NCBI GenBank assembly: GCA_037974335.1
Contig: CM075760.1
Span: forward strand, 27,627,902-27,691,901
Length of the DNA stretch: 64,000 nucleotides
Direction: 5' to 3'
DNA from: Prionace glauca
Lineage: Eukaryota > Chordata > Chondrichthyes > Carcharhiniformes > Carcharhinidae
In this document: one piece after another, positions 41,966-52,227 of the stretch
Numbering within the stretch: position 1 is the first letter of the stretch
Layout: every line of letters begins with the position of its first letter
The notes under the pieces: model-generated
What the model was told of the DNA's origin: nothing
Seen by the model: only the letters and a program-made list of their open reading frames with translations
The model's database searches: none
Position numbers and translations under genes: made by a program

Positions 41966-42994
41966 TGCCAAAAAGCCCGTGAAAATTTTGTCATGGGAGG
42001 AACTACTGGAAGAAAAATCATCCTGTACATGGGACAGACAGAAACTATGAGAATCATCTCCCCCAATCACAGATACTGTCTTTCCTGATGTTGCTAAATC
42101 TGCAGAGGCAGATGTCAAATTGGAGGAACAGCTTTCCGACTATTTTGAGAAAGGAAGTTCACTGACTCAGCAACCCATCTGTGATGTGTAGAGGAGTTGT
42201 GTCTTCCTGCTACAGAACTAGTTTCATAGCAGTGTGAGCCTCAAAAGGAGCGATCCAACCATTGGCAGAGCTTTCCCCATTCTGCTGAACAAGTCTCGAT
42301 TATTTTTATATATCTCAGGAGGTGGGGTGTACAGCTCAGGAATTTGAGTAACTAGATATTGTGAACATATCAATCACTTGGGTCGTCACATTAGAAATCG
42401 AGGTACATTCATCCAGGTTCATATTCTAAACTGCTATTATTTGCAGTTTAATGCTAACAGACAACACACAGAAGCCCTGGTCAGAGTTGACCTCAGCTGC
42501 TGTAGTGAGGTTATTGATGGGTTATTAATATAAATCCATATACAATGAAGATCAGAATTGGGAGAGTATTTTCCTGCTCCACTGTCTGAACCAATAAACA
42601 TCTGCCCCGATTCAGTTGCCTTGTGTCAAACAGTTAGAATTGTCATTTGGAAAGAGAGTATGGGAGTATTTTTAAAATAAATTCACAAAAAATATTATTT
42701 ACAGATTCCAATTTAAAAGATTTAATATATACACAGTCTTCGTATTTGTGCTATCTTAACCAAAGACGTAAACTAACACAAAAGGTAATGTTACTATGTG
42801 ACTACATCACTAATAAAGGAGTTACTGAGAATGGAAAATGATCCCCTGGAAACCAAAAAATAGCCCTTAAAAATCAAAGAGTAGCTTTCCAGAAAATCTC
42901 AATACAAGCATTGAAAATAAATACGTTGTGCCCTGCAGATGGATCTTTCAGAGAATGAATTGTAGATTTTGCCCCAGAGATCAAATTAGAATCG
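41966..42994. other. No gene recognised (1.0 kb)
   Basis: AT-rich DNA; no repeat family or splice-bounded exon is identifiable by eye. Confidence 0.45.
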
Positions 42995-43205
42995 AAGCAA
43001 AAGTTGCCAGAGGTAGTAGTAAAGGTGGGTACAATTTTATCTTTTAAAAAGCATTTAGACAGTTACATGGGTATGATGGGTATAGAGGAATATGGGTCAA
43101 ATGTAGGCAATTAGAATTAGCTTAGGGGTTTTAAAAAAAAGGAGGCATGGACAAGTTGGACTGAAGGGCCTGTTTCCATGCTGTAAACCTCTATGACTCT
43201 GAAAG
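42995..43205 (+). mobile_element. CR1-like LINE 3' end (plus)
   Basis: AGTTGCCAGAGGTAGTAGTA, CATTTAGACAGTTACATGGG, GGACAAGTTGGACTGAAGGG and AACCTCTATGACTCT tail. Same subfamily as 11423-12045 and 27493-28140. Confidence 0.88.
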
Positions 43206-43431
43206 TTCTTAATGTTATTCTAAACAGGCTCCTGTTGGGAGTTCTTCAGTTAAGAGGAAAGATCACAGGTGTTACTTTTAAAAAGTGACATTGCAGCCCC
43301 GAAAATCAGTGACACTTCCAGAATATTAAATTCCAGCTAGTTACAAGGTTTGTTAACGTCAGCAAACATAAAATATTGTCAGACTATCAATACTGAACAG
43401 CAGCAAAAACAGCAGAATCCAACCCCTGCAG

Positions 43432-44686
43432 TCATTTGTGAACTTGCTGATGTCTCAGGAGCCATTGTGACTGAGTGAATCCCTTCCCACACACAGAGCA
43501 GTTAAATGGCCTCTTACTGTGAGTGCGTTGGTGAGCCAGCAGGTTGAAAGACTTTGCAAATCCCTTCCCACACATGGAGCAAGTGAATGGCCTCTCCCCT
43601 GTGTGAACTCGCTGGTGAGCAGAGAGGTTGGATGACCGATTGAATCCCTTCCCACACACGGAGCATGTGAATGGTCTCTCTGCAGTGTGAGTGCGTCGGT
43701 GTGCAGTGAGGTTGGACGACTGCCTGAAATTCTTTCCACAGTCAGTGCAGCTGAATGGCTTCTCTTCAGTGTGAATTTTCTGGTGTCTCAGCAGGGTGGG
43801 TAAAGCTGTGAATCCCTTCCCACAGACAAAGCAAGTAAATGGTCTCTCCCCTGTGTGAATTCTCTGGTGTGCAATGAGGGAGGATGCCTGTCTGAAACTC
43901 TTTCCACAGTCAGTGCAGCTGAATGGTTTGTCCTCAATGTGAACTCGCTGGTGTGACAGTAAGTGGGATGACCCAGTGAATCCCTTCCCACAGTCGGAGC
44001 AGGTGAAAGGCCTCTCCCCAGAATGAACTCGCTGGTGTGACAGGAGGTGGAATGATTGAGTGAATCCCTTCCCACACACGGAGCAGATGAATGGTCTCTC
44101 CCCAGTGTGAGTGCGGTGGTGCACAGTGAGTGCTGAAGAATGCCTGAACCTCTTCCCACAGGAGGTGCAGATGAATGGCTTTTCCTCAGTGTGAATTCTC
44201 TGGTGAGACCAAAGGCCAGATGACTGAATGAATCCCTCCCCACAGACAGAGCAGGTGAATGGTCTCTCCCCAGTGTGACTGCGCCGATGATTTTCCAGCA
44301 GGGAAGGGTAACTGAATCTTTTCCCACAGTTCCCACATTTCCACGGTTTCTCCATGGTGTGGTGTCTTTGTGACTCTCCAGGTTAAACGATCAGTTGAAG
44401 CCTCATTCACACACAGAACACGTGTACAGTTTTTCCTTGCTGTGAATGGTGTGATGTTTTTTAAGGCTGCGTAACTGGATAAAGCTCTTTCCACAGTCAA
44501 TTCACTGAAACACTCTCACTCGGGTGTGTGTGTGTCTTGGTGCTTTTCTCGTCACACTGATGTTTGAAATCTTCTCCTCCAGGCAGAGGACAAACATTTC
44601 TCCTTCCACGTTCAAAGTCTTAGGATATTCAAGTTTTAATGAATAGAGATTCTGTCTGATTTTGATGTGATGTTTCCTCACCTCAC
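43432..44686 (-). CDS. C2H2 zinc-finger gene E (eleven fingers), last exon
   Basis: The frame opens at ATG 44355 ([20 protein letters not shown]) and ends at 43432 after [11 protein letters not shown]: 307 codons, eleven C2H2 fingers with every ligand in place. Three fingers of the FxC(T)DCGK(S/N/R)FR type (for example [20 protein letters not shown]) alternate with [10 protein letters not shown]-type fingers, suggesting internal duplication of a two- or three-finger block. The linker before the last finger is shortened (THSKRPF). The acceptor is at 44687-44688 (AATTCCTTTTACAG). The leader holds a decayed finger with TGA at 44502-44504. The likely promoter is at 45.5-46.1 kb. Confidence 0.85.
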
Positions 44687-44907
44687 CTGTAAAAGGAATT
44701 TACAAAATTAATCACTGTCAGTCCAGGATAAAAATTTTGAATTGGCAATTCTAATTCTCTTGAACATTTCTTCCTCTCTTGTTCCCCAAATCAAAAAAAC
44801 CCTGTCCCAAACACTCTCCCTCCTCCCTGGGCTGAAATCCAAACCCATCTCATCATCTCCAGGATTTCTTTCCTCCACTCCCTGTTTTCTCCCTCCCTCT
44901 CCTCTGT

Positions 44908-45176
44908 CTGGGTTCAGTTCTGATGTGGGTATGCCGGCGTTGGACTGGCGTAAACACAGTAAAAAGTCTGACAACACCAGGTTTTAGTCCAACCGATTTA
45001 TTTGATAATATTCTCACAAGCTTTCGAGGGTGCTGCCTCTTTGTCAAGTGAATGGAGAGGAACTCTCCATTCACTTGACAAAGAGGCAGCACCCTCGAAA
45101 GCTTGTGAGAATATTATCAAATAAATCGGTTGGACTAAAACCTGGTGTTGTCAGACTTTTTACTGGGTTCAGTTCT
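44908..45176 (+). mobile_element. Palindromic foldback element 2 with 14-bp target duplication
   Basis: The body, 44922-45162, begins GATGTGGGTATGCCGGCG and folds back at about 45053-45068 (GGAGAGGAACTCTCC), giving arms of about 110 bp that appear perfectly complementary apart from the unpaired left end. The right end is GTCAGACTTTTTA. CTGGGTTCAGTTCT flanks it on both sides (44908-44921 and 45163-45176). The outer ~100 bp match foldback element 1, but the fold point differs. Confidence 0.85.
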
Positions 45177-45479
45177 CCAGCTCCTGTCTGCAATAAAACC
45201 AATGGATCTTATTGGGGGTGTTGGGGCCTCCAGCGGGTGTTTGTGAATCCTCCCCGCCCACCTCCCAGGGTTTCTTCCTTCCCAGAGATCAGAGTCCTCA
45301 TTGATTTGAGACCAAAGTGTAACCTCTTATTTATTGTCCCCTCCCCCATCCTCTGATGTGAACCATCCTCCAGTGGCTGAGCCAGGATGGGGCCGTTAAC
45401 CTGGGTCTGTTCCCGGGAGGGAGAAGCCCCGAAGCTGCAAACCAAGGAGCTGACAATGATTCTGAAGGGTTTGCGGATC

Positions 45480-46090
45480 CACAAAGTGTTTCCAGACCCT
45501 CCCAGCCTCCGCCTAACGCTGACTCCGTTTCTTCGGGGCAAACAAGCGCCAAGGACAGGAATGACACTGCGCATGCTCCACATCACAATGCCCAAGGGGG
45601 ATGATTGACGGCAGCTCCGGGCCAATAGGAAGAGGAGGCGGGGCTGGAGGACCGAACGAAGTGAGTGATCCTCCAACCAATCGGAGTGAAAGAGGCGGAG
45701 ATGAGGCGTCCCCATCCAACGCACGGGAAGAGGTTCGCATGCGCAGTAAGCAACGGCGTTTACAGCATGCGCAGTGTGGGTGACAGCAATCGGAGAGAAC
45801 TTCCTCTGTATCATCAGCAGCTGGTAAGGATGGGGAAACATAGCGAGAGCAATGAAACCGGGGTATGGACGTAGAGGGTTTCTAAATCTCTGGTAACGGC
45901 CTCAAATCTCGAAAATGAGCCCATAGATCTGTGTTTGCAGCTTCCGGTCTTTTTCCTGAGACGAAGCGCAGGTTAAAGGCCACCATCTTGAATCAGCGGA
46001 GAGTAGAGCGCATGCGCAGTCTTGGTGACACAACGGCGCGTGGGTGGAGTTTCATATTTCTGCTCCCTTCCAGGTCCTAGTGCCCGGGCC
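45480..46090. promoter_or_regulatory. CpG-rich promoter of zinc-finger gene E and a lost partner
   Basis: Four NRF1-like sites: TGCGCATGCT (45568-45577), GCATGCGCAG (45737-45746 and 45765-45774) and GCGCATGCGCA (46008-46018). Two CCAAT boxes (GCCAATAGGA about 45624, ACCAATCGGA about 45678), GC boxes (AGGCGGGGC) and a YY1-like GGCCACCATCTTG about 45979. The right half (45895-46085) is homologous to 18955-19145, which faces gene C, so a plus-strand partner probably once existed. Confidence 0.65.
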
Positions 46091-46880
46091 TAATTCTACA
46101 CATATATCTTACAGTCTAAAACTTGGCCATGTTCGTGAAGAATGATTGAAGACAAATCGGTCGACATCCAGATCTGTTCCAAACATCAAATAGTCTCACC
46201 ATGCAAACTGTACCCTGAACTTAGAAAATCACACATTCTTATTCATTTATTGCAGCCCATCCTGGCTGGTTATGAACCAATCACAATATGAATCAATTAG
46301 AGACATATCCAATCAAGCTAACAATCAGGCTTCATGTGGCTGTGTGATCAGCTCATGGACAGCTTTGGACCATCTCATCATGTGGACCAGACACCTTATA
46401 ACAACAGACTTTATGCCATCACAATGAACCACTAGACTCAGGACTTTCTGATCTCCACCACATCCCAGACTATTCTGTTACCAGTCGATTACTCAGATCC
46501 GCTACCTACATGCTGATAAGAGAGGCCCTGCTATGCCCATGATTGCAGAAATTGAGCAGTCACAGGAATGTGGTCAAGATAGTGTCCCATAATGCTTCAC
46601 ATTCAATCTGCAGTCCTTCAATGATAACAGAATATGTGGCTGTATGTAGCTGCTTCAGCCATGGTCAACCCCAACACTGTCTTCTTGAACTGCTACAATA
46701 CCCAGAGTACACTCACAGTGCTGTTAAGGATTTCCAGCCACACATTCCAGACTTCCACAAGACTGTAGGTAGTTCCAGATTGATATATTTCACTCAACCA
46801 CACCCAAGGTGAGTTATTCCAATTCCTTTATTGTCCAGGACAATATGTTCACAATATCTTTAAAACAAATTCAACATTCC
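46091..46880. other. No gene recognised
   Basis: No finger, LINE or SINE motif. GCAGCCCATCCTGGCTGG and ATTGAGCAGTCACAGGAATG have the feel of older repeat DNA but I cannot place them. Confidence 0.4.
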
Positions 46881-46884
46881 CATT

Positions 46885-47265
46885 TGATTTCAGGTATTAA
46901 CATATTCTGTTAGTTTGTTCTTTATTGTCAATGTCAGGCTGGGGTTGTTCTCCTTGGAGCAAAGGAGGTTGAGGGGAGATTTAATTGAGGTGGACAGATC
47001 CTGATAAGGTGGACAAAGAAAATCTGTTCCTATTAGCTGATTGGATAACGATGAGAGGGACACGGACTGAAGGTTTCGGGTCAGAAGTGTGGTGGCGGGG
47101 GGGGTGGGGGGCAGGGTGGTGGTGGTGGTGGGCATGCGAGGGAGAATATTTTGATGCAGCGAACGGTAATGACCCGGAACTCACTGCCTGTGAGGGTGGA
47201 GGAAATGGAGACACTGAACAATTATAAAGGGAATTGGATGGACATTTGGGGGGTTTCAAACAGAA
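46885..47265 (+). mobile_element. LINE 3' end (plus), old
   Basis: CTGGGGTTGTTCTCCTTGGA (the 'LGLFSLE' block), GAGGGGAGATTTAATTGAGG (RGDLIE) and GGAGAATATTTTGATGCAG. It includes a G/T-rich expansion at 47095-47130. Confidence 0.75.
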
Positions 47266-47501
47266 ATGCTGACTAAATATCTCTGACCTTCCTAACACCA
47301 GACACTCTTGTGATCCTTGTGAAATTTGAAACCAGGTATTCGCAACAAAGCTCAAAGAGCATCAGCCCACTGGAGGCAAAGCCATGAGACCGGCCAGTCC
47401 AGCAGAAAGGAACCCTCCCCATTGACCAGCTGTGAGAATGAACAAAATCCAAATGTAATTTTGAGCTTAAACAGTAACAGCAGAATCCAACCCTCATGTA
47501 A

Positions 47502-48528
47502 TCACTCATGAACTTGTTGATGTTTCAGCAGCAAGAATGAAACTCTGAATCCCTTCCCACACTGAGAGCAGGTAAACGGCCTCTCCCCAGTGTGAACTCG
47601 CTGGTGTCTCCACCAGCTGGATGACCGAGCAAATCCCTTCCCACACTGAGTGCAGGTGAATGGTCTCTCCCCAGTGTGAATTCGCTGGTGTGTCTGCAGG
47701 TCGGATAACTGACTGAATCCCTTCCCACACTGAGAGCAGGTGAATGGTCGCTCCCCAGTGTGAACTCGCTGGTGCCTCCGCAGGTTGGATGACTCAGTAA
47801 ATCCCTCTCCACACACAGAGCAGATGAATGGCTTCTCCCCAGTGTGACCTCGCTGGTGTCTCCGAAGGTTGGATGACTGAGTGAATCCCTCCCCACACTG
47901 AGAGCAGGTGAATGGTCTCTCCCTAGTGTGAATGCGCTGGTGTGTCTGCAGAGTAGATAACCGAGTGAATCCCTTCCCACACTGAGAGCAGGTGAACGGT
48001 CTCTCCCCAGTGTGAACTCGCCGGTGTCTCTGCAGGCTGGATGACAGAGTGAATCCCTTACCACACTGAGAGCAAATGAATGGCCTCTCCCCAGTATGGC
48101 TACGCCGATGAGCATCCAGCAGAGATGGGGATCTGTACCTCTTCCCACAGTCTGCACATTTCCATAGATTCTCCATGGTGCAGGTATCCTTGCCTCTGCC
48201 TTGTTTGGACAATCAGTTAAAGCCTTGTCCACACACACACAACATGAGTACAGTCTCTTCCGCTGTGAATGGTATAATATTTATTCAGGCTGTGTAACTG
48301 GTTAAAGCTCATTAGTCACTGCACTGGAACACTCTCACTCGAGTCTGGCAGTGTGTTGGTGCTTTTCCAGTCACACTGACATTTGAAATTTATTCAAATC
48401 GACAGATCAGACAATAATTTTTCCTTTGAGATTCAAAGACAAATGATATTCAGATCCCAAGGAATATGACTATGTTGGATCTGGACGTGACAGTTGAGAT
48501 TTTTGCCTGTGATTCCTCTTTCAGTATC
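47502..48528 (-). CDS. C2H2 zinc-finger gene F (eight fingers), last exon
   Basis: The open frame from ATG 48212 ([20 protein letters not shown]) to 47502 encodes 236 codons with eight fingers, starting [20 protein letters not shown] and ending [15 protein letters not shown]. The second ATG (MENLWKCA) matches the start used by the paralogues, so the first 12 residues may not be used. One finger has a Trp pair in its helix ([10 protein letters not shown]). The acceptor is at 48529-48530 (GACTTGTTTTGCAG). The leader finger retains TGC (Cys) at 48321-48323 where its paralogues have TGA, but is frame-broken just after. The likely promoter is at 52.35-52.9 kb, beyond a CR1 stack. Confidence 0.83.
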
Positions 48529-48769
48529 CTGCAAAACAAGTCTGCAAAAGTCATCAATGTCAGAACAGGATAGAAATTCAGAACAGATAATTCTAGTTTC
48601 TATGGAACATTCTTTCCGTTCTCATTCCCTAAAATCTGTGAATCTCTATCCCATACACACTCCCTCCATTCTCAGTCTGCTGTATCTAATATTCACCCTC
48701 CCAATTCTACTGAAGGTGCTGATTGAGACTGATTGTCAGATCCATGCTCATTGCTTCCTGTCCTGAACA

Positions 48770-49035
48770 CAGAGACCATAACAAATAGGAGCTGCAGTTG
48801 GCCATTTGGCCCATTGAGCCTTTTAAATCATTCAATGAAATCATTGGCTCATCTACCTCAGCATCGTCCTCCCCACACTAAACCCATATCCCTTGATATC
48901 TTCAATATCTTGAAATGAATCAATCTCTCCCCTGAAAATACTTGATGACCGAGATTCCACTGTCCTCAGCAGTTGAGAATTCCAAAGCTTCACCACATCC
49001 TTGAGTGATGAAATCCCCCCCATGTGTTAGCTTTT
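48770..49035 (-). mobile_element. LINE 3' end (minus), old
   Basis: CATAACAAATAGGAGCTGCA, TTTGGCCCATTGAGCC and AGTTGAGAATTCCAAAGCTT are the reverse complement of a CR1-type 3' UTR and ORF2 C-terminus. Similar to 60485-60722. Confidence 0.75.
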
Positions 49036-49040
49036 GCTTG

Positions 49041-49308
49041 AAAATATTTAGCGAGGCAGCCTCCACCACTTCAACGGGTAGAGATTCACCACCCTTTGAG
49101 TGAAGAAGTTCCTCCTCAACTCAGTTCTAAAACGCCCCCCCTTTATCTTGAGGCTGCGCCCCCTAGTCCTACTGTCTTTTTTGAAGAGTCTCTCCACCTC
49201 TATCCTATCCATCCCATTCATCATCTTATACATCTCAATGAGATCTCTTCTCATTCTTCTAAACTCCAACGAGTACAAGCATAGTTCATTCAGCCTCTCC
49301 TCATAGCT
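49041..49308 (-). mobile_element. CR1-II 5'-inverted segment, part 1 (minus)
   Basis: From GAAAATATTTAGCGAGGCAG to CAGCCTCTCCTCATAGCT. It has no 3' tail of its own. Its homology continues at 50777-50992, and the missing 3' end is found in plus orientation at 50995-51149, the layout of a 5' inversion. Confidence 0.85.
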
Positions 49309-50776
49309 GCTGGAAGATTGGAATACAGCGAATGTTACGCCGTTGTTTAAGAAGGGTGCCAGGCAAAAGGCGGGGAATTATAGGCCGGTTAGTTTAACGT
49401 CTGTGGTAGGTAAAATGTTAGAATCCATCATTAAGGAGGAAATTGCGAGGCATCTTGAAGGGAATTGCTTGATAGGGCGGACGCAACATGGTTTCATTAA
49501 AGGGAAGTCGTGTCTGACAAATTTACTGGAGTTTTATGAGGATGTGTCTAGGGCAGTGGATAGAGGAGAGCCGGTGGATGTGGTCTTTCTGGATTTTCAG
49601 AAGGCGTTTGACAAGGTACCTCACAAGAGGTTATTGCAGAAGGTCAGGGGACATGGAGTTGGGGGTAGGGTGATAGCGTGGATAGAGGATTGGTTGTCAA
49701 ATAGGAGGCAGAGAGTGGGGGTCAATGGGTGCTATTCGGATTGGCGGTTGGTGACTAGTGGGGTGCCCCAGAGGTCGGTGCTGTGGCCTCAGCTATTTAC
49801 CATTTATATAGATGATCTGGAGGAGGGAACCGAGTGCAGGGTGTTGAAATTTGTTGATGACACCAAGATTGGGGGAAAGGCAAATTGTGCGGAGGGTGTG
49901 GAGAGTCTGCAGAAGGATCTAGATAGGCTGGGCGAATGGGCCAGGAAATGGCAAATGGCATTTAATGTTGGCAAGTGTGAGGTGGTCCACTTTGGTAGGA
50001 AGAATGGTAGGAAGGACTATTACTTACGTGGCGAAAAACTGCAGCAGGCGACAGTGCAGAGGGACCTCGGGGTCCTTGTGCATGAGTCGCAAAAACCCAG
50101 CTTGCAGGTGCAGCAGGTGGTCAGGAAGGCGAATGGGATGCTGGCCTTCATAGCGAGGGGGATTGAATATAAAAGCAGGGAGGTCTTGCTGCAGCTGTAT
50201 AGGGCATTGGTGAGGCTGCAGCTGGAGTACTGTGTGCAGTTTTGGGCGCCGCACCTGCGCAAGGATATTTTGGCCCTGGAGGGAGTGCAGAGGAGGTTTA
50301 CTAGGCTGATACCGGAGTTGAGGGGATTGAGCTATGAGGAGAGGCTGAATAAACTAGGCTTGTACTCGTTAGAGTTTAGAAGAATGAGGGGAGATCTCAT
50401 TGAGATGTATAAGATGATGAATGGGATGGATAGGATAGAGGTGGAGAGACTCCTCCCGCTCAAAAAAGACAGTAGGACCAGGGGGCACAGCCTCAAGATA
50501 AAGGGGAGGCGGTTTAGAACAGAGTTGAGGAGGAACTTCTTCACTCAAAGGGTGGTGAATCTCTGGAATTCTCTGCCCGTTGAAGTGGTGGAGGCTGCCT
50601 CGCTAAATATTTTTAAGAAGCGGGTTGATGGGTTTTTGATAAGAGAGGGGATTAAGGGTTATGGGGAGAGGGCGTGAATGTGGAACTGAGCCACGACAGA
50701 TCAGCCATGATCTTATTGAATGGCGGGGCAGGCTCGAAGGGCTAGATGGCCTACTCCTGCTCCTATTTCTTATGTT
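49309..50776 (+). mobile_element. CR1-II LINE, RT to tail (plus), inserted in the inverted segment
   Basis: 444 open codons from MFKKGARQKAGNYRPVSLTS to IKGYGERA. It includes FLDFQKAFDKVPHKRLLQKV, TSGVPQRSVLWPQLF (consensus GSVLGPQLF, so two changes) and KFVDDTKIGG (ADD changed to VDD, which should impair the catalytic site). It ends with the TTATGTTC tail unit. Confidence 0.93.
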
Positions 50777-50992
50777 CAACCCCCTCAACTCCGGTATCAG
50801 CCTAGTAAACCTCCTCTGCACTCCCTCCAAGGCCAAAATATCCTTGCGCAGGTGCGGCGCCCAAAACTGCACACAGTACTCCAGCTGTATAGGGCATTGG
50901 CGGCCTCACAAATGCCCTATACAGCTGCAGCAAGACCTCCCTACTTTTATATTCAATCCCCCTCGCTATTAAGGCCAGCATCCCATTCGCCT
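50777..50992 (-). mobile_element. CR1-II 5'-inverted segment, part 2 (minus)
   Basis: CAACTCCGGTATCAGCC to CCCATTCGCC. Contains a 13-nt insert (TATAGGGCATTGG, about 50888-50900) that is an inverted copy of the sequence just downstream. Confidence 0.85.
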
Positions 50993-50994
50993 CA

Positions 50995-51149
50995 TTTTTG
51001 ATAAGAGAGGGGATTAAGGATTATGGGGAGAGGGCCGGAAAGTGGAACTGAGCCACACCAGATCAGCCATGATCTTATTGAATGGTGGGGCAGGCTCGAA
51101 GGGCCAGATGGCCTACTCCTGCTCCTATTTCTTATGTTCTTATGTTCTT
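50995..51149 (+). mobile_element. CR1-II 3' segment with tail (plus)
   Basis: TTTTTGATAAGAGAGGGGAT through GATCAGCCATGATCTTATTG to TTATGTTCTTATGTTCTT. It picks up about 20 bp downstream of where the inverted segment (49041-50992) stops, so the two make one twin-primed element. Confidence 0.85.
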
Positions 51150-51739
51150 GACTGTACCTTGTCAATCAAAAATCAGTCCAACTCATCCTGGAATATATTC
51201 AATGATCCTCAGCCTCCACGGGTCCCTGTGGAAGACAAATCCAAAAAACTTACAGCCCTCTGAGTGAAGAGATGTCTGGAAATATATAACATAGCTACAG
51301 TTCCATATTACAAGTCTATGGATTCTATTTAAAAATTAAGCTGGATGGACACTTGAAGGAAATAAACTTTCAGGAGAACGGGGATATAGAGGGGGAATGG
51401 AACTAGGATGTTATGCAGAGACTCAGCATGGACTCGAGTTACCAAATGAATTCCTTCTATGCTGTAATGACTCGATGACTGGAAATGTATAAGATAGCTA
51501 CAGCATTAGAATACAATGCAAGAAATAACAATAAATGCACTTCATAACAGAAACATAAATAACATATCTAACTTGTACCATATAACAACACTGGACATAT
51601 CTCTGTCCAATATTAATTTACTGTCCCCTTAAATGTCAGCCAACTCCTGGGGAAAATGCCCTTTAATTGTGAACATTAGGAAAAAGGCCATCCTTTTAGC
51701 CAGACAAATAAATTTGTCAAGCTGAGGGAGCAAAGGATG
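51150..51739. other. Zinc-finger upstream region homologous to 38.1-38.5 kb
   Basis: AACATATCTAACTTGTACCA, GGACATATCTCTGTCC and ATTTGTCAAGCTGAGGGAGC align with 38310-38480. 51160-51290 resembles decayed LINE tail. Confidence 0.55.
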
Positions 51740-52227
51740 TTTCCCAGGCTGATTCAGGAAATGGCAGGATCGATGTATGAGGAGAGATTGACTAAGTTAG
51801 GATTATTTTCGCTGGTGTTCAGATAAATGAGGGGGATCTCAAAGAGACTTATAAAATTCTAACAGGTCTAGACAGGATAGATACAGGGAGGATGGTGCCA
51901 ATGGTGGTGGGGGTGGGGGTCAAGAAAAAAGGGTCTCAGTCTGAGGATTCAGGGTAGACCATTTAGGATGGAGGTGAGGAGACATTTCTTCACCCAAAGA
52001 GTGGTGAGCCTCTGGAATTCATGATCACAGGAAGTAGTTGATGCCAAAACATTGAACTTATTCAAAAGCGGATAGATATAGCACTCAGGATGAATGGGAT
52101 CAAAAGTTATGGGTAGAAAGCAGGATTCAGCTATGAGTTGGATGATCAGGAATGATTGTAATGAATGGCAGAGCAGGCTGAAAGGGCCAAATGGCTTCCT
52201 CCTGCTCCTATCGTCTATGATTCGATG
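51740..52227 (+). mobile_element. LINE 3' end (plus) with a paralogous empty site
   Basis: CAGGCTGATTCAGGAAATGG, GAGGAGAGATTGACTAAGTT, TTCACCCAAAGAGTGGTGAG and a CTATGATTCGATG tail. Flanked by GATG (51736-51739 and 52224-52227). The uninterrupted target is present at 38470-38490 (GAGCGAAAAGATGTCAATA). Confidence 0.85.

Noticed and set aside
45209-45841. 210-codon minus frame across the gene E promoter
   Set aside because: CpG-island open frame with no recognisable motif, overlapping several promoter elements; frames on the other strand are open too.
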